NCBI GenBank assembly: GCA_905178155.1
Contig: CAJINV010000003.1
Span: 1,122,204 to 1,186,203, forward strand
Direction: 5' to 3'
Length of the DNA stretch: 64,000 nt
Origin: Amoebophrya sp. A120
Lineage: Eukaryota > Sar > Dinophyceae > Syndiniales > Amoebophryaceae
Part shown: one piece after another, positions 11,494-23,200 of the stretch
How positions within the stretch are numbered: position 1 is the stretch's first letter
Layout of the letters: the number at the start of each line of letters is the position of its first letter
Made by a program: the position numbers and the translations under genes
Notes under the pieces: generated by a model
What the model was told of the DNA's origin: nothing
Database searches by the model: none
What the model saw: the letters and a program-made list of their open reading frames with translations, nothing else

Positions 11494-14400
11494 TCACGGC
11501 GGCAGTTGCCTCGTATTAGCCAGGGCAGTTTCGAGATTCAAAATGCGGTTGTGGACGCCCTGCTGTTCCTCTTCTGTGGGCTCCTGCTCTTCCAGCCATT
11601 CTGCCTCCCACTGTCGCACGTTGCTCACAATGGTCTCCGCGCACGTGTACGTAGAGGGCATGATGATGGCGAACTGGAAGTACAGTGGCGCCACAACGAA
11701 CTCGATGAATCCCATTTGACTCTGCGGCTTTTTCACTTTCTCCCGGTCGTTCAGCATCTGCACGGTTAATCCTCGCGACTTCTCCAAATCTCCCTGCAGA
11801 AAGAACTCCTCGAGAACCTGTGGACGAACAAGTGTTTTTGAAAGAAAGCTCGCCATCGGATCAGGGGCGGGAATTACGTCGAAAGAAAACAACGAAATAA
11901 GTATGCGCTGGCGAAGTGGTTTCCAACAAAACGAAATTGAAGCTCTTTACGAACACGAATAAGTACCAAATAAGCCCACGCTCTGCAAATCGGGAAGGGC
12001 TTCATGGGATTGCTGATGTCCGCTGAGTGAAGGATCAAATTCCGCAACAAAGCCGCCTTTTCCGGCTGTTTCCAGAACTCCACTGCCTCCGCGGGCAGTT
12101 CCCATTGCGACTGCTGGCCCAGTGAGAGCGCCGCCCCGGACTGGTAGCTGTGACTTTGCAGCTGCCAGTACTCGTGTTGCACCAACTGGATAATTTCGCT
12201 GTTTTCCTCGTGGAGGAGTTTGATGTGCGACACCATCGGGAAGTGGTTGATCATGTCGGTGTGCAGAATGGCGTCGATACTGACGCGACGAATCTCCATG
12301 TAGTGCGCCTTACTGCAGTTCGCAAAGACCGCGGTCTCCGGATTCACGAAACCCGCCTCAAACATGATGGAGCAGTGCATGTTTTCCAAAGGCGACTTGT
12401 CATTGTATTTCAGCGCGAGAGGGTCGTTGCTTTCAACCTGAAGATAATAGACTTTTTTACCACAAACTCTCACTCGATTTCGATCTGCATCTGCTACTTT
12501 TCCGAAATACTAGGAGCCAAATGCAACGACAACGACTTCTACTTACTTACACAAAAAATTGCGATTTCGATGCTGACTTAACGCATGAAGATGCTCTTTC
12601 ACAGATCTCTTTATTCCTATTTGTTGTACCAGGAACGGGTTGTTGTAACCCGGGTGCCCGGCGTCGTGGCAAACCGCGGACAGCAGCATGGCGAACCGAT
12701 CGGATTTGGAGAAGATGTCCCGCGTCTTGCACAGGTTTAGGAAGCTGTAGACGCCGTGGGCGACGTCGACGGCGTGCAGCCAGTTGTGGTAGGGGTTCGT
12801 GTTCACGTACCTGCCCGAAATCTCCTCCAGGAACCGCTGAATCCGCCGCTCGTCGATCTTCAGCGTGTCCTTGATGAACCCACCGAGGTTCATGGCGTCG
12901 CCCTGCAAGAACCACAGCACCGCCGCGTAGGTCTGGAAATCGTCCAGCTCGAGCGGGTTGAACTCGAAAGACTCCACGTCCTCCAACGTCAAACCGGCCT
13001 GCATCAGCGCGACCCGCTGCAGCCGGAGGAATTCCTCGTCGCGAATCTCCTCCTCCTCTTCGGTCTTGTTCGTTTTCTGCTTGTACACCGCGGTCGCCGT
13101 GTACTGCTGGATCTCGTCGTCCAGCTAGAGATGAAACGAGTTTTATGTATAGCGGCCCTTTTGCATCCTCGCTACACACAAAGAAGCGAGTAGTAGTGGT
13201 CTTTTCGTTTTCATCATTGTGAACTGTATTCTATTCATTCTGTTGCGAGAAAAAAAAACACAGAGGACTGAGTTACTTCTACGCTAACGCTACCAGTGGA
13301 GTACCTGATCCTTCATTTGTTTCGCCATGGTGATGTCAGTCAAAAGAGTGAGTTTGGACGCAATCTTCGCCAGCAGTGCGGTTTCCATCAGACTGCCGTC
13401 AAACTCCATTTCATCCTCCTCGTCGTCGATTTCATCCTCCAGATCGTCGTCCTCGTCGTCGTCCCGCTTTATTGCCGACGACATGTCGCTCACACTTTTG
13501 AACATGGTCGCAGCCAGGTCGCGGACCTGGAAAAATTGTGATGATGATGATCTGCAGGAGGTTGCTGCACTTGGTCAGAAGTCACTTGCTTCATTAGGCA
13601 ACCACAACCTATTGCGACAGCGACCAAAAACACGAGGCAGCAATGCCAACGGGAATGGTGAAGTTGTGAAGCGATAAAGTAAATGGTACCTGGTTCAGTA
13701 AACTCTCGAGTGGCAAGAGCACGACTTTCTGTATGACGCCCTGCAAGGCCATACTGAAGACCACGAGAAGGGTCATGATGAGCGCAATCAGGACCATGTT
13801 CATTCCGGAGTCAAGCTGGTGTGTGTATGTGAAGTTGTACCGCACTTTTGCGATACTGTACGCGTGCGTGCTATTTCCCAATGGCGCGGGGCCGAGCTTG
13901 TCAGTTGCCTCCAGTGTCGGGTGAAGTGTGTTCCACTCAGAGCTGGTAAACAGGATGGGATCACTTTTGCGAACAACCTGACATATTCATATTTTTGAGG
14001 GCGGGTAATGTCACGATATTAGAAGCGAGTTGAAAAAAACCACAAGACCCCCAGAAAAAAACTACGCCTTCAAGCGCCGGAACTCGTTGAAAGTTAGATG
14101 CAAGAAGTCCCTGGAGTAGGATGATTCATCAAACACAAACACCACAGGTCAATACGATGTTCCTATCATTCGGTTCGCTGCTGCCGTCCCGGCCGAAGGT
14201 TTCGAGGTAGTGCGTTGCGCCGGGTCCCGAAATATTATCGGTACCGGGGTACACAACCATCTCGCGGTAGTACGGCTTGGATTCCCAGACCGGTTCCGTG
14301 GTGCCCCAGTAGAATCTCCTTTCCAGCTCGTAAGGGTAGAACTCCTCCTTGGAAAAGAACCTTGCCATTTCGGCGCTCTTGCTTAGCGTGTCGGTCAGCT

Positions 14401-16870
14401 GCGTCTGCGCAACCAGATCCGGCCAGACGAGAAGGGACAAGTCCTGTTCCGCCAGTCGCACCGTCACGATCAGCAGACCGGGGATGAGAATCACCATGAA
14501 AATGATGACGAAGGAGACCCGAATCGAGACGGCTGCATGTAGTCGGTCGGAAATTTTCCGAGCCGTGCCGGCGTATTCGGAGGTCTGGCGCATGCCCGGC
14601 AGCATCTTCAAGATCTTGACCAGCCGAAAGAACCGCCCGGCACGCGCCGCTAGCTTAAACATCCTGGTTACCAGGATGATGGTCGCGTCACCGTCCTCAC
14701 TCTGATAAAAATTGCATTTAGGAAGATGAACATTTGTTTGCCTAGCTTTATTCATCTCGCACCTCCGCACCTTGCAACTACAAACAAGCACTTCACAACA
14801 GAAAAACAAGCACAACTATAGTAGTACAAGTAGTGGGTGTGTCTATGAAAAACAACAAGTAGCCGCAGCCATGAGTACTCTTCTACCTGAGAATAGGTTG
14901 CCTCCGCGACGAAGCTGAAGTCTGCGACGACGGAGAGCATTCCGAGGGAGTCCATCCAAAAGAAAAAGGAGTAGGTATACCCAACCGTCCCGAGGCACTG
15001 GACGGATATTTCGAAGAGAAACGCGCCAATGACGAAGCCGAGCAGCACGTCCAGCGCCGTGGTGTTTGCCACGTCGCCCACCACCCACAGATCCGGGAAG
15101 TACAACGCGATCAAAAGGGTGAGCAGCATGACCATCTGGAACGTGGGGTCCTTTTGCATTTCCCGGGACGGCTTCTCCCAGCTGCGCACCAGGTTGCGCA
15201 GCTCCTGCAGCACTTGCGGTTCCCGTTGGAGTAAAACCGCGGACTGCTTCCCCGACCCGGCGGCATTGTTCCGATTGAACGGCGAGACCGTGGCAATCAC
15301 CGAGATGGGGGACGATATCAAGTTGGAGAAACCGCTTGTTGTTCCTTTCGAGTGCTTGCTCGGCGACGAGGAAGACATCGTTGGGCCGCGGTTTTGCGGC
15401 GTTGTGGTTGCGCCGGAGGAAGTGCCGGAAAGCTTCGCGGCCGCGCCGGGGGACGAAATCGATAAGCCGGCCTCCAAATCCGTGGCACTGCCGGAAGAGC
15501 CGAAACCGCCGCCGCCGCCCAGCGCCGCGTTCTCCAAGGCTAAAGCTTGCTGCTCCTGCTTCTCCTTCTCGAGCATCTCCGCCAACTCCGTTTTCCAATC
15601 GCTGGGCTCCATGCCGAACAGGTTCTCCCAGGTGCGCATGTAGTCGTTCAGCAGTAATGTTCGGTCGTCCTGGGGCCCGAACACCGTGGAGGCAACCTGC
15701 ACCGGGAGTTTCCCGTCCTCGTCCCGCACAAAGGGGTCCGCGCCCGCGGAACAGAGGGCGGACAGCATCACCTCGTTCGAAGCAGACGGCAACTTCAGTG
15801 CGGTCAATAACGTCGGCCCCCGCGCGGGACTGGCGCCGGCGAGGAGCAGTGCCTGGAGCCCCAGGTAGTTGTCGTGCTCGATCGCGATTACCATCGGGAT
15901 TTTGCTGATTCCTAAAGAGTTTGAGGTGGTCCTCGAGCCGTTATTCGCCACCTTCACCGCGGCACGGTCCTCGAAGGTGCCGTTCTTGTCTGCGTGATAC
16001 CAGAGCAGCAGCTCCACCAAAATCACCGAGAACATCTGCTCTCCATGAGTTGCCCCGCCGGAACCCGGATTTTTTGCGCTAGACAGGGAAACCGCCGCGC
16101 AAAGCGGACTCCAGCCGTAGTGGTCCACAATGTCGTGTCTGGCCCCGCGAGAAAGCAACAGCCTCGCGGCCGCCACGTTCTTGTTCGCGCACGCAAGCAG
16201 CAGCGCCGTCTGCCCGCAGTCTGAAAGCGCATTGACGGAGGCACCGTGCTCCAAAAGCAGCTCCAGCATGGTTGTGCCGTTGCGCAGTTGCGGCCGAGAC
16301 GCGACAAAACCTGGGTTACAGGAAGGTCTTTGATTTCAGCTATTTTGACTACACAGACTTCGACCTAAAGTGCCTTCAAATCAAGCAACGAAGCAAAAAC
16401 GGTAGCTGAAAAGGAACCTAGCAGCGTGGTGAAGGAATCGTGAAAGTCGTCGTAGCACGGGACGTCGATGCAGATGGACATCGTGCCCAGCATCTTCTTA
16501 ACCTGCGTGACGTCCCCGCTGGCGACCACATTTCGAAGCTTGGTCAACCCTTCGAGATCGTCCTGCAGCTTGGTCAAAATGACCAAGTTATCACACAGAA
16601 AAAAGCTGGCAGGTCACATTTGTAATGCAAAAATAAATACACGAAAAACTCTGCACTGCGTATCCTAAGCAGCATGCTATGAGGCCGCCCATGACAGATT
16701 TTTCTGTGTATTAATTTTTGCATTACAAATATGCCCTGCCAGCTTTTTTCTGTGGGATACAAGTCCGCGGGGTTCAGCACTTCATCGCCCATCAGCCGGC
16801 TCGCGAGAGCAGCGGACGACGCGCCGCCGGCCCCGCCCGCGTCCTGGGGGTTCGCCAAACCCGGATCCAT
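11494..16870 (-). CDS. Ankyrin-voltage sensor-cyclic nucleotide phosphodiesterase fusion
   Basis: Nine exons: 16760-16870, 16418-16583, 14887-16310, 14156-14701, 13690-13977, 13305-13526, 12630-13124, 11967-12437, 11494-11817. All joins keep frame and give 1348 residues. Order: ankyrin repeats (about 100-295); Ser-rich linker; membrane helices S1-S3 (483-558) and an S4-like helix with spaced Arg/Lys (580-603); another helix (630-648); an extracellular loop; a last helix (809-830) with a HAMP-like linker (VVLLPLESLLNQVRDLA); then a class I phosphodiesterase domain (about 970-1320). Metal ligands are present: H1032 and H1036 in YHNWLHAVD, H1072-D1073 and H1076 in HDAGHPGYNN, D1224 in HSADISNP. 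The nucleotide-binding Gln is Q1275 (QMGFIEF). It should hydrolyse cAMP or cGMP at a membrane, perhaps under voltage or ligand control. The intron between exons 1 and 2 is an introner; the other seven are GT...AG. Confidence 0.9.
16589..16759. mobile_element. Introner in the phosphodiesterase gene (171 bp)
   Basis: This element forms the first intron of the phosphodiesterase gene. Its ends are an imperfect inverted repeat of about 57 bp that begins TATC[A/C]CACAG, read inward from both ends. It is flanked by a direct 5-bp repeat reading ACTTG on the gene strand (16760-16764 and 16584-16588). Removing the element with one copy of the repeat joins GCG GAC TTG to GTC ATT TTG in frame. The donor reads G|TATC, or GT if the repeat's last G is counted as intron, and the acceptor side has no AG. 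This is the structure of a cut-and-paste (MITE-like) element that inserted and became an intron. Confidence 0.88.
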
Positions 16871-18084
16871 GACAACCGCACAGTGCGGTCTTCGTCGAGA
16901 CTAGTGTTCGACGTTTGAAATCACTTCATGTTCGACCAGATTTCATCACGAGCCGTCCTGCTTGAAGATGACCCGTCGATTTTGCTAGAAACAGCTTTTT
17001 GAATCAACGTAGCAAAGGATCAACATCATTGTGGCAGCCGCTTCAGCCACATGTAGTGGCGCAATTGCTGAAAAAGACGAAATGAGACAGAAACCAGCGT
17101 TCTTGTTGACTTGGTTTAAGTATCTGAAAAAAATCTGTCATCGTGCTGTCCTAGCTACTCACGCTCAAGACCCGTTCATTCTTTCAGAGTGGAACAAAAA
17201 AAACGAACAAAGCGAAACACGGTTTGGAAAGCAGATGCGTTTTTCTGACTTCTGCGTCGGTTCTGCTGTAGCTATTCCTGCAACTTCAACATCATGTGTT
17301 TGTGTACATGTACATTTGTCCTGACACATTAACATACGATCCACTGCTGGTATAATTTCAGTGACGCGAATACTCATCGACTACAAGAAGGGCGACGCCA
17401 TGCAAACAGGCGATAGCAGAAGGAGCAAAAGTTGATTTTCTAGGAAACTACAGACGCAGATGCGATAGCGAAGATTCTCGTAGAGATATAAATCAAGTAC
17501 GAGGCTCTTTTTCGTTCTATAGGGTTCGTTAGGCTTTACGATACATAATCAAGATAGTCATTATTCGACAGTTGCGTAGTTGAAAGACTTGAATTGTGAA
17601 GAGTAGAGGAGCAGAAACAATATTCGTCCAGAGTTACGTTTTGATTTTTTCGGTAACTAACGGTTTGTACAGTGTCTTTGTTTTTGAAAGTTAATTTTTT
17701 TCCAATGAATCAATGCTAAGTTTTACGTGGATGCAATGTCGAGTTCGAGATCAAATTCGAAGCAAAGCTATTCTTTCTATTTTACAACCAACTATTGAAA
17801 AGTTTCCTTCGTAGGGACACAAGCTGCTACTGCTAGCAGGGAGCTTCTCTTTGCTTACGTTGCATCCATCTCATTTATTTCGCGTGAAGCAACACACACA
17901 CACATACTCTGACATGCGCAACCTTGCAGCAACAGATCAACTGCTGCATAGCGGAGTCGCTCAGAGTCTTTAGTGCTTGCCGTCTTCCTGTGTATTCTTG
18001 TTACGTTAAACTGAAAGAGATACAGCTATCTCTAGAACAAGTATTTAGCATTTCTTTTCCCCAAATCGCGATTTTGAAACTTTG
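16871..18084. other. Intergenic, nothing recognised
   Basis: About 1.2 kb of AT-leaning sequence between the phosphodiesterase start and the stop of the WW-like gene. It has a short CA run near 17890. Open frames are short on both strands and none is supported by splice sites or motifs. No RNA gene was recognised. Confidence 0.5.
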
Positions 18085-21000
18085 TCACTGCAGCAGAAAG
18101 CTGGTGCTGTTGTTTCGATTCCGGTTGACGTGTGCCATGTACGCTGCGTCTGTCCGCTGGTAGTCGGGCGTACGTGATCGCGCAGGCGCGACGGCACCGC
18201 TGGCAACATTACCAGCCCCCCGCAACATGCGCCGGCCCGGGGACCGCGGTGGCGGTACGCTGCGGCCGCGATTCGCGCGCTCGCGATCCCGATCGCGATT
18301 TAACTCGGACCGGTCTGGTTTCCACCAGTCGTTGTCCCACTCCGGCTTTTTCTGTTGCTCCACGATGCGCAGCAGCTTCCGGACCTTGGCTTGCAACTCG
18401 GCATTGCGCTCCACGAGATGCAAACTATCCGCAGCGTTAACCATCGCGGACGCCTGCACGAACTGTTGTGGCGCTCCGCCGTATGAAGGCGCTGGTGCTC
18501 CGTAGTAGTTCCCTCCTGTTGCTGCGGAGGGCATCGGATACGCGGTCGGCTGCGCAAACCCCGTGGAGGATAGGCCGGGCTGTGCCTGTGGTGCTGTTGG
18601 ACCCGCTGGCGCGAACGGGTTGCCATTGGAAATGTACGCTTGTAAAGGCTGCTGGACCGGTGCTTGCGGTTCGACCATTGGCGGTTGGGTGGGCGAGTAG
18701 TGCTGTTGCGCGAGAAAGCTCGGAGAAAGCGCTAAGTCGCTCTCCGGAATACGACGGCCCCTGTTGGTTGTGGTTCAACGCAAATAGCGCAGCGAAAATG
18801 TTGAGCAGTGAATTTCTTTCTTCCCTTGCAATCAAGCTCGTACAAGTTCAAGCGTTCACGTGAGGCAGAATCACACAAGATCAAGGATAACGAAACGATT
18901 TGCAATGCATAAGCAAAAGTAGTACTGTGCAGCGTCATGCAACGACCTCCGGGTTCGAATCAGCTCCTCCTCCAACATAATGTTCTGCTTCCTCAGCTGC
19001 CCAACAGATTCTTGTAGCACGCGGACCTATGAGGATATTTTTATTCGAGATTGGGAAAGTTCAAACAGCTTCGCGCTTCTTGTAACAGCATAAGCAGCTA
19101 AGTATGTACTACTTACTTTTACTTACTTACTAACTTACCTGTTCCGTCAAACTCCTGTTTTCAGCTTGTGTTTGCTCGACCAACCGCCTTGATTCCATAA
19201 CCTGCATGGTGATTGTCTCGCTTTGGTCTTGCTTCATCCGCTGAAGCTCCCCCCGCGCTGCCGTCAGTTCCGTGACCAAGCGAATCTGCGTGGGTAGGTA
19301 AACGTTCTTTTGATCTTGAAGAAGTGATGTGCAAGTGCAGGTCCTTCATACAATAATGACAAAAAAAATAAATGGACGTCGAAGGAAAAGGTAAAGGACG
19401 ACAAACAAAATTGAAGCGATTTCCACACAACCGAAACGACTTCCTACCTTCTGCTGACTGAGGTCCCTTACGGTCATTTCCAGAATGCTGACTTCCCGCG
19501 CGTCGTGCACGCTCCCCGGGAGCGCAAGTCCGGGTGGCGGCATCAAAATCCCGGGTGACGGCGCCCTTGGGTTGTAGCCGGTCGGCGACGGCGACCGCCG
19601 GTCCGCGGAGAAGATCATGGGTGGCCGCGTAATGTCGTCCAAGATGATGGCGTCCGCCTGCTCCACGAGCGCGCGGTGCTTTCTGGCAGACAACACCGGC
19701 TTGCGGTACGAGGGGGGCCGGCTGGATGGAGGCTGGACCACCGCCTGCTGCTGACCAGTGGGTGTGCGAGCCCGCCGCGCGGCCGCCGCTCCTTCGGGCG
19801 TTTTGCCAGTGGGGGAAGGACTGCGTTCCCGCTTACTCGAGGAAACGGACCGTGGGGTGCGCCGTGGAGGCGGTGGAGTACTCTTCTCGCGCGCTGGCGG
19901 CGCATTCGGAGGTGCTGCCGGCGGCGGCGGCGAACGCGACTTCTTCCGTGGCGACGCAACCGGTCTACTTTTCGGCGCTGCGGCAGCAGGCGGTGGACTG
20001 CCGCTGCGACTACGCTGGGCTCTGCGGGGTCTGGGGTTGTACTTTGGTCGCTCCGCCGACGGGCTACCGGCACGGTGGATCGTCGGGCGGTGGTCGTAAC
20101 GCCACATCTGCTCCGCAAAGGTCTGTCGTGAAAACACTTGACAAACTATAAAAGTTGTCGTCAAGAACAGTGCACATGAGGATACGAGGGTGCGGGAAGT
20201 AGAGACGACGTTCGAAAACGGTCGTAAGGAAAAAAACCTCTGGAACAACTGCATTTCGCAGTACAGCTTCAACGTGCATAGTAATTCATTGCCCTTTCTC
20301 ACACGACAAGAAGAGAGAAACATTTACGGTTCCAAATACCCTTTCCGGTTCCTGCTTCGCACGCGGGACTTTTGGGCTTCGCACCTGACTGCTCGGGCGC
20401 GATTTCTTTTTCGGTTTTTGCTGGATGCGCTTCTCCTTGGAGGACCGTGGGGACTCCCGTAGTTCTTCCTGGATCGTGGGCGGGGCGGCCGGCTGATCCA
20501 GGAAGCGCCGTCCGCCGCCCTCTGACGCCGAGCTGCCCTTCGGACACAGGAAATCCTCTTCCGACGTGGGTTGCTTTCTCAACACCTTCTGGGGCGTGTT
20601 ATTTCCGCTCCGGGACCGCGTCCTCGTACGCGTTTCGACCGATTTCGGAGCGGCCGCCAGGAACTCTTCCGAGCCTTTTGCGTCCGGACTCGCGGATCGC
20701 GCGTCGCGCCTTCTCTGCGCCTCGCGCTGCGCGTCCTTTTTCCGCTTCGCACTCTGCAGCTTGACGGCCGCGGCATCCGCCTCCTCTTGGATTTCAGCAA
20801 TTTGTCTCGCGAGCACCTGGACCTCGTCCTCTTCGACGGGAGCAGTTTCTTCGGGCGCGTTGTTCGTTTGGGCACGGTTCGCAATCCGTTCGCGTTGCCG
20901 CCGCTGAATGGATATGGCCGCCTGTTCTTCCTCTCTCTTCTCCTTCTCCAACTTCTCCTCCGCGGCACGGCGGTCGTACACCGCTTGCCAGGCCAGGTCC

Positions 21001-22605
21001 AGATTGCCGTAACGTCGCCCGGTTTCCAACTCGACGTACCTTTTCAACAGGAACAGATTGTCTTGCTTGCAAGTGCAGAAGTTCTAGTAGCACATAGAGT
21101 GGGAGTGCGTTAAGTACACGTTATTTCGTTTTCGCAAAAAGCAATAAACAACGTCAAAAAGAACATGCAAAAGCTATAGTACGCGAAGTATCCGGGTCTG
21201 CTTCGCGAGGGCACGGCCTCGAACCCCGGTGGTGGTTTCCCGTTGTTTCCGTTTGCTTTGCCGTTCATCCCAGCACTGTTCAGGGTGTCATTCGAACCCC
21301 CGTTACCGTTGACTACCTGCTCGAGGTTCTCCTTGTTCTCTTGCTTTCGCAACCTCCGGTTGTACACCTGCCACGCGGACCGCAACTCGCCGTATTTTTT
21401 TCCGGTTTCCGGATCCACAAACACCACGTGCCCGGGCCTTGACGCCGACGTTTTCGTGATCCACCCTGGTGGCGGTTGGTCGGCCACTTCGTCGCCCTTC
21501 CTCCGGCGCTCGTACACCTTCCACGCCTGCGATTTGCCGTACTTTTGCCCGGTCTTCTTGTCGATGTACGCAAACTCGCCGGGGCGACTCGCGGACGGGA
21601 CCGGCTCGAAGCCTGGTGGGTGCACCGGTTTGTTCTCCTCTGCCGGGACAGACGGCGAGGCTGCAACCACCACAACCGGGGGTGCCTGCTCCTGTAGCAT
21701 CTGCGGAGGAGCCTATTTGGGGAAGAATAATTTCGTTTTCTCTTGATGATGCAGCAGCAGCAGCAGCACATTTGTATGCTTCTACGTCACAAAAAATTCC
21801 ACTACGCTACCAGAAGTCGATGAAATTGAAAGCACCTGAAACTGGATGACGAAAAATCAAAGCAAACTTTTACTTCCCGCGGAATTTCGTTCGTTGTTGG
21901 GACAGCGACAGCAGAAGGCGGTTTCTCGTTCGTGTAGATGTCTTCGGCCTTCAAATTCACTGCGGCATCTTTTGGTGGGGTATCGATCTTGTCTAACATA
22001 GCCTTGTCGAGATGCGGTTTGCTTTCCCCCGAACCCTCTTGTTGCGGCAAGCCCTCGTCGACTGGTGGTTGCTTTGGGACCACGACGTCCGCACTGCCCG
22101 CAGCGCTGGCCCGCTCTCCCTGGGGGAGATCCTGTGGGGCGGTCGCCGCCCGTTTGTCTTGCTCCTCCCTGGACCTCGAGCGCTCGCGGTCCTGCTGGGC
22201 CTTCTTTTTCTGCAGCGCAACCGACACAGTTTCGCTGCTGTCGGAGGACAGCCCTTCCAACACCCGCTGGACATGCAAGTCCTTCGCAAAAATCTTCTCG
22301 CCGTCCGAGTCCGCTGCTACGATGCTCTGCATCACGTCGAAGGTCAACGCATTTTCTTGCGTAGTTGGAGCTGATGTGGGGGCGGCGTGCATCGTATTGC
22401 CGAGCTCCCCCGGTGCAATTTCGGGGACGGCGGGATTACCTGGTACAGCCCCAGTCGTAGCTGCGCTCTGCCGATGTACCGCCCAAGCTAACTCCAGAGT
22501 TCCGTACTTCTTTCCCGTCGCATCTTCCTGATAGACAACCTGACCTGGCCGAGTGCGACTCGACACTTCCGAAAAGCCGGGGGGCGGAGTGTTTGGCAAG
22601 TCCAT
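18085..22605 (-). CDS. Protein with four WW-like repeats and coiled coils
   Basis: Seven exons: 21874-22605, 21183-21712, 20340-21039, 19448-20122, 19139-19285, 18947-19026, 18085-18760. All introns are GT...AG and the joined frame gives 1179 residues. Four repeats of about 38-42 residues lie near 8-45, 276-313, 324-365 and 409-450. Each follows P-P-G-[FW], then SR-RPG, an aromatic, T-G-x-[KR]-Y-G and a final A-W. This resembles a WW domain (ligand of Pro-rich peptides) in which the second Trp has moved or been replaced. The fourth repeat is split by an intron and reforms exactly (GYFAYVELETGRRYG) when spliced. After them come a charged helix, a Ser/Arg/Pro-rich disordered region, two short coiled coils and a Pro/Gln-rich C-terminus. 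An adaptor role, perhaps in RNA processing or cytoskeleton, is only a guess. Confidence 0.82.
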
Positions 22606-23200
22606 CTTCGAGAAAAATGTGCTAGTACACAGTTATCAGTGTGGTCGTGCTCAGGAGGTGATGGTGAGCGTGGTGAGGCGCTTATGTGATAAAATCATCG
22701 TCCGACACAGAAGTTGAGCCGCCTTGTCTCCAACTTCCTACGCTTCTCTCTACATAAGTAGCAAAAAACCTACCCCTAGGCTTAAACTTATCAAGCGTAG
22801 GTAAAACTACGATAACGCCAAGAATGTTTCATTCACGATGGTCAGCATTTTCACGATGAGTGATAGATATCAGATAGATATCACCACGCAAAAACAACGA
22901 CGACGCAAAGAACCGTCCCTACCTCGATGAAAACGCGAAAGCTAATCGATGTATACGAAAATTTTCACGATCGATTCTTATGATGTGCGTTCGCCCCAGC
23001 GAAAAACGATCGACGACTTTTTCGAATTCGAATTCAACGTAACTGCTCATTGAGCCTCCTTCGGTACTTGGATAAGTACTGATCTGAAACTTTGACACAA
23101 AATGGCTCCTCGGTAAGCCGATTTCCAAACCCGATAAGAACTGAAGTACTCCTCTGCTATCAAGGCAGGAGATTCGCAATGACATCTGAATCGGATGGAC
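22606..23200. other. Intergenic, nothing firm
   Basis: Non-coding gap between the peptidase stop and the WW-like gene start. Around 22855-22885 there is a short run of repeated GATA/TATC words. One ATG-led open frame of 88 codons (22919-23185, minus) has no motif and no splice support. Nothing else was recognised. Confidence 0.45.

Noticed and set aside
22919-23185. 88-codon minus-strand frame downstream of the peptidase
   Set aside because: No motif and no clear acceptor to link it to the GTAAGT at the peptidase stop; treated as chance.
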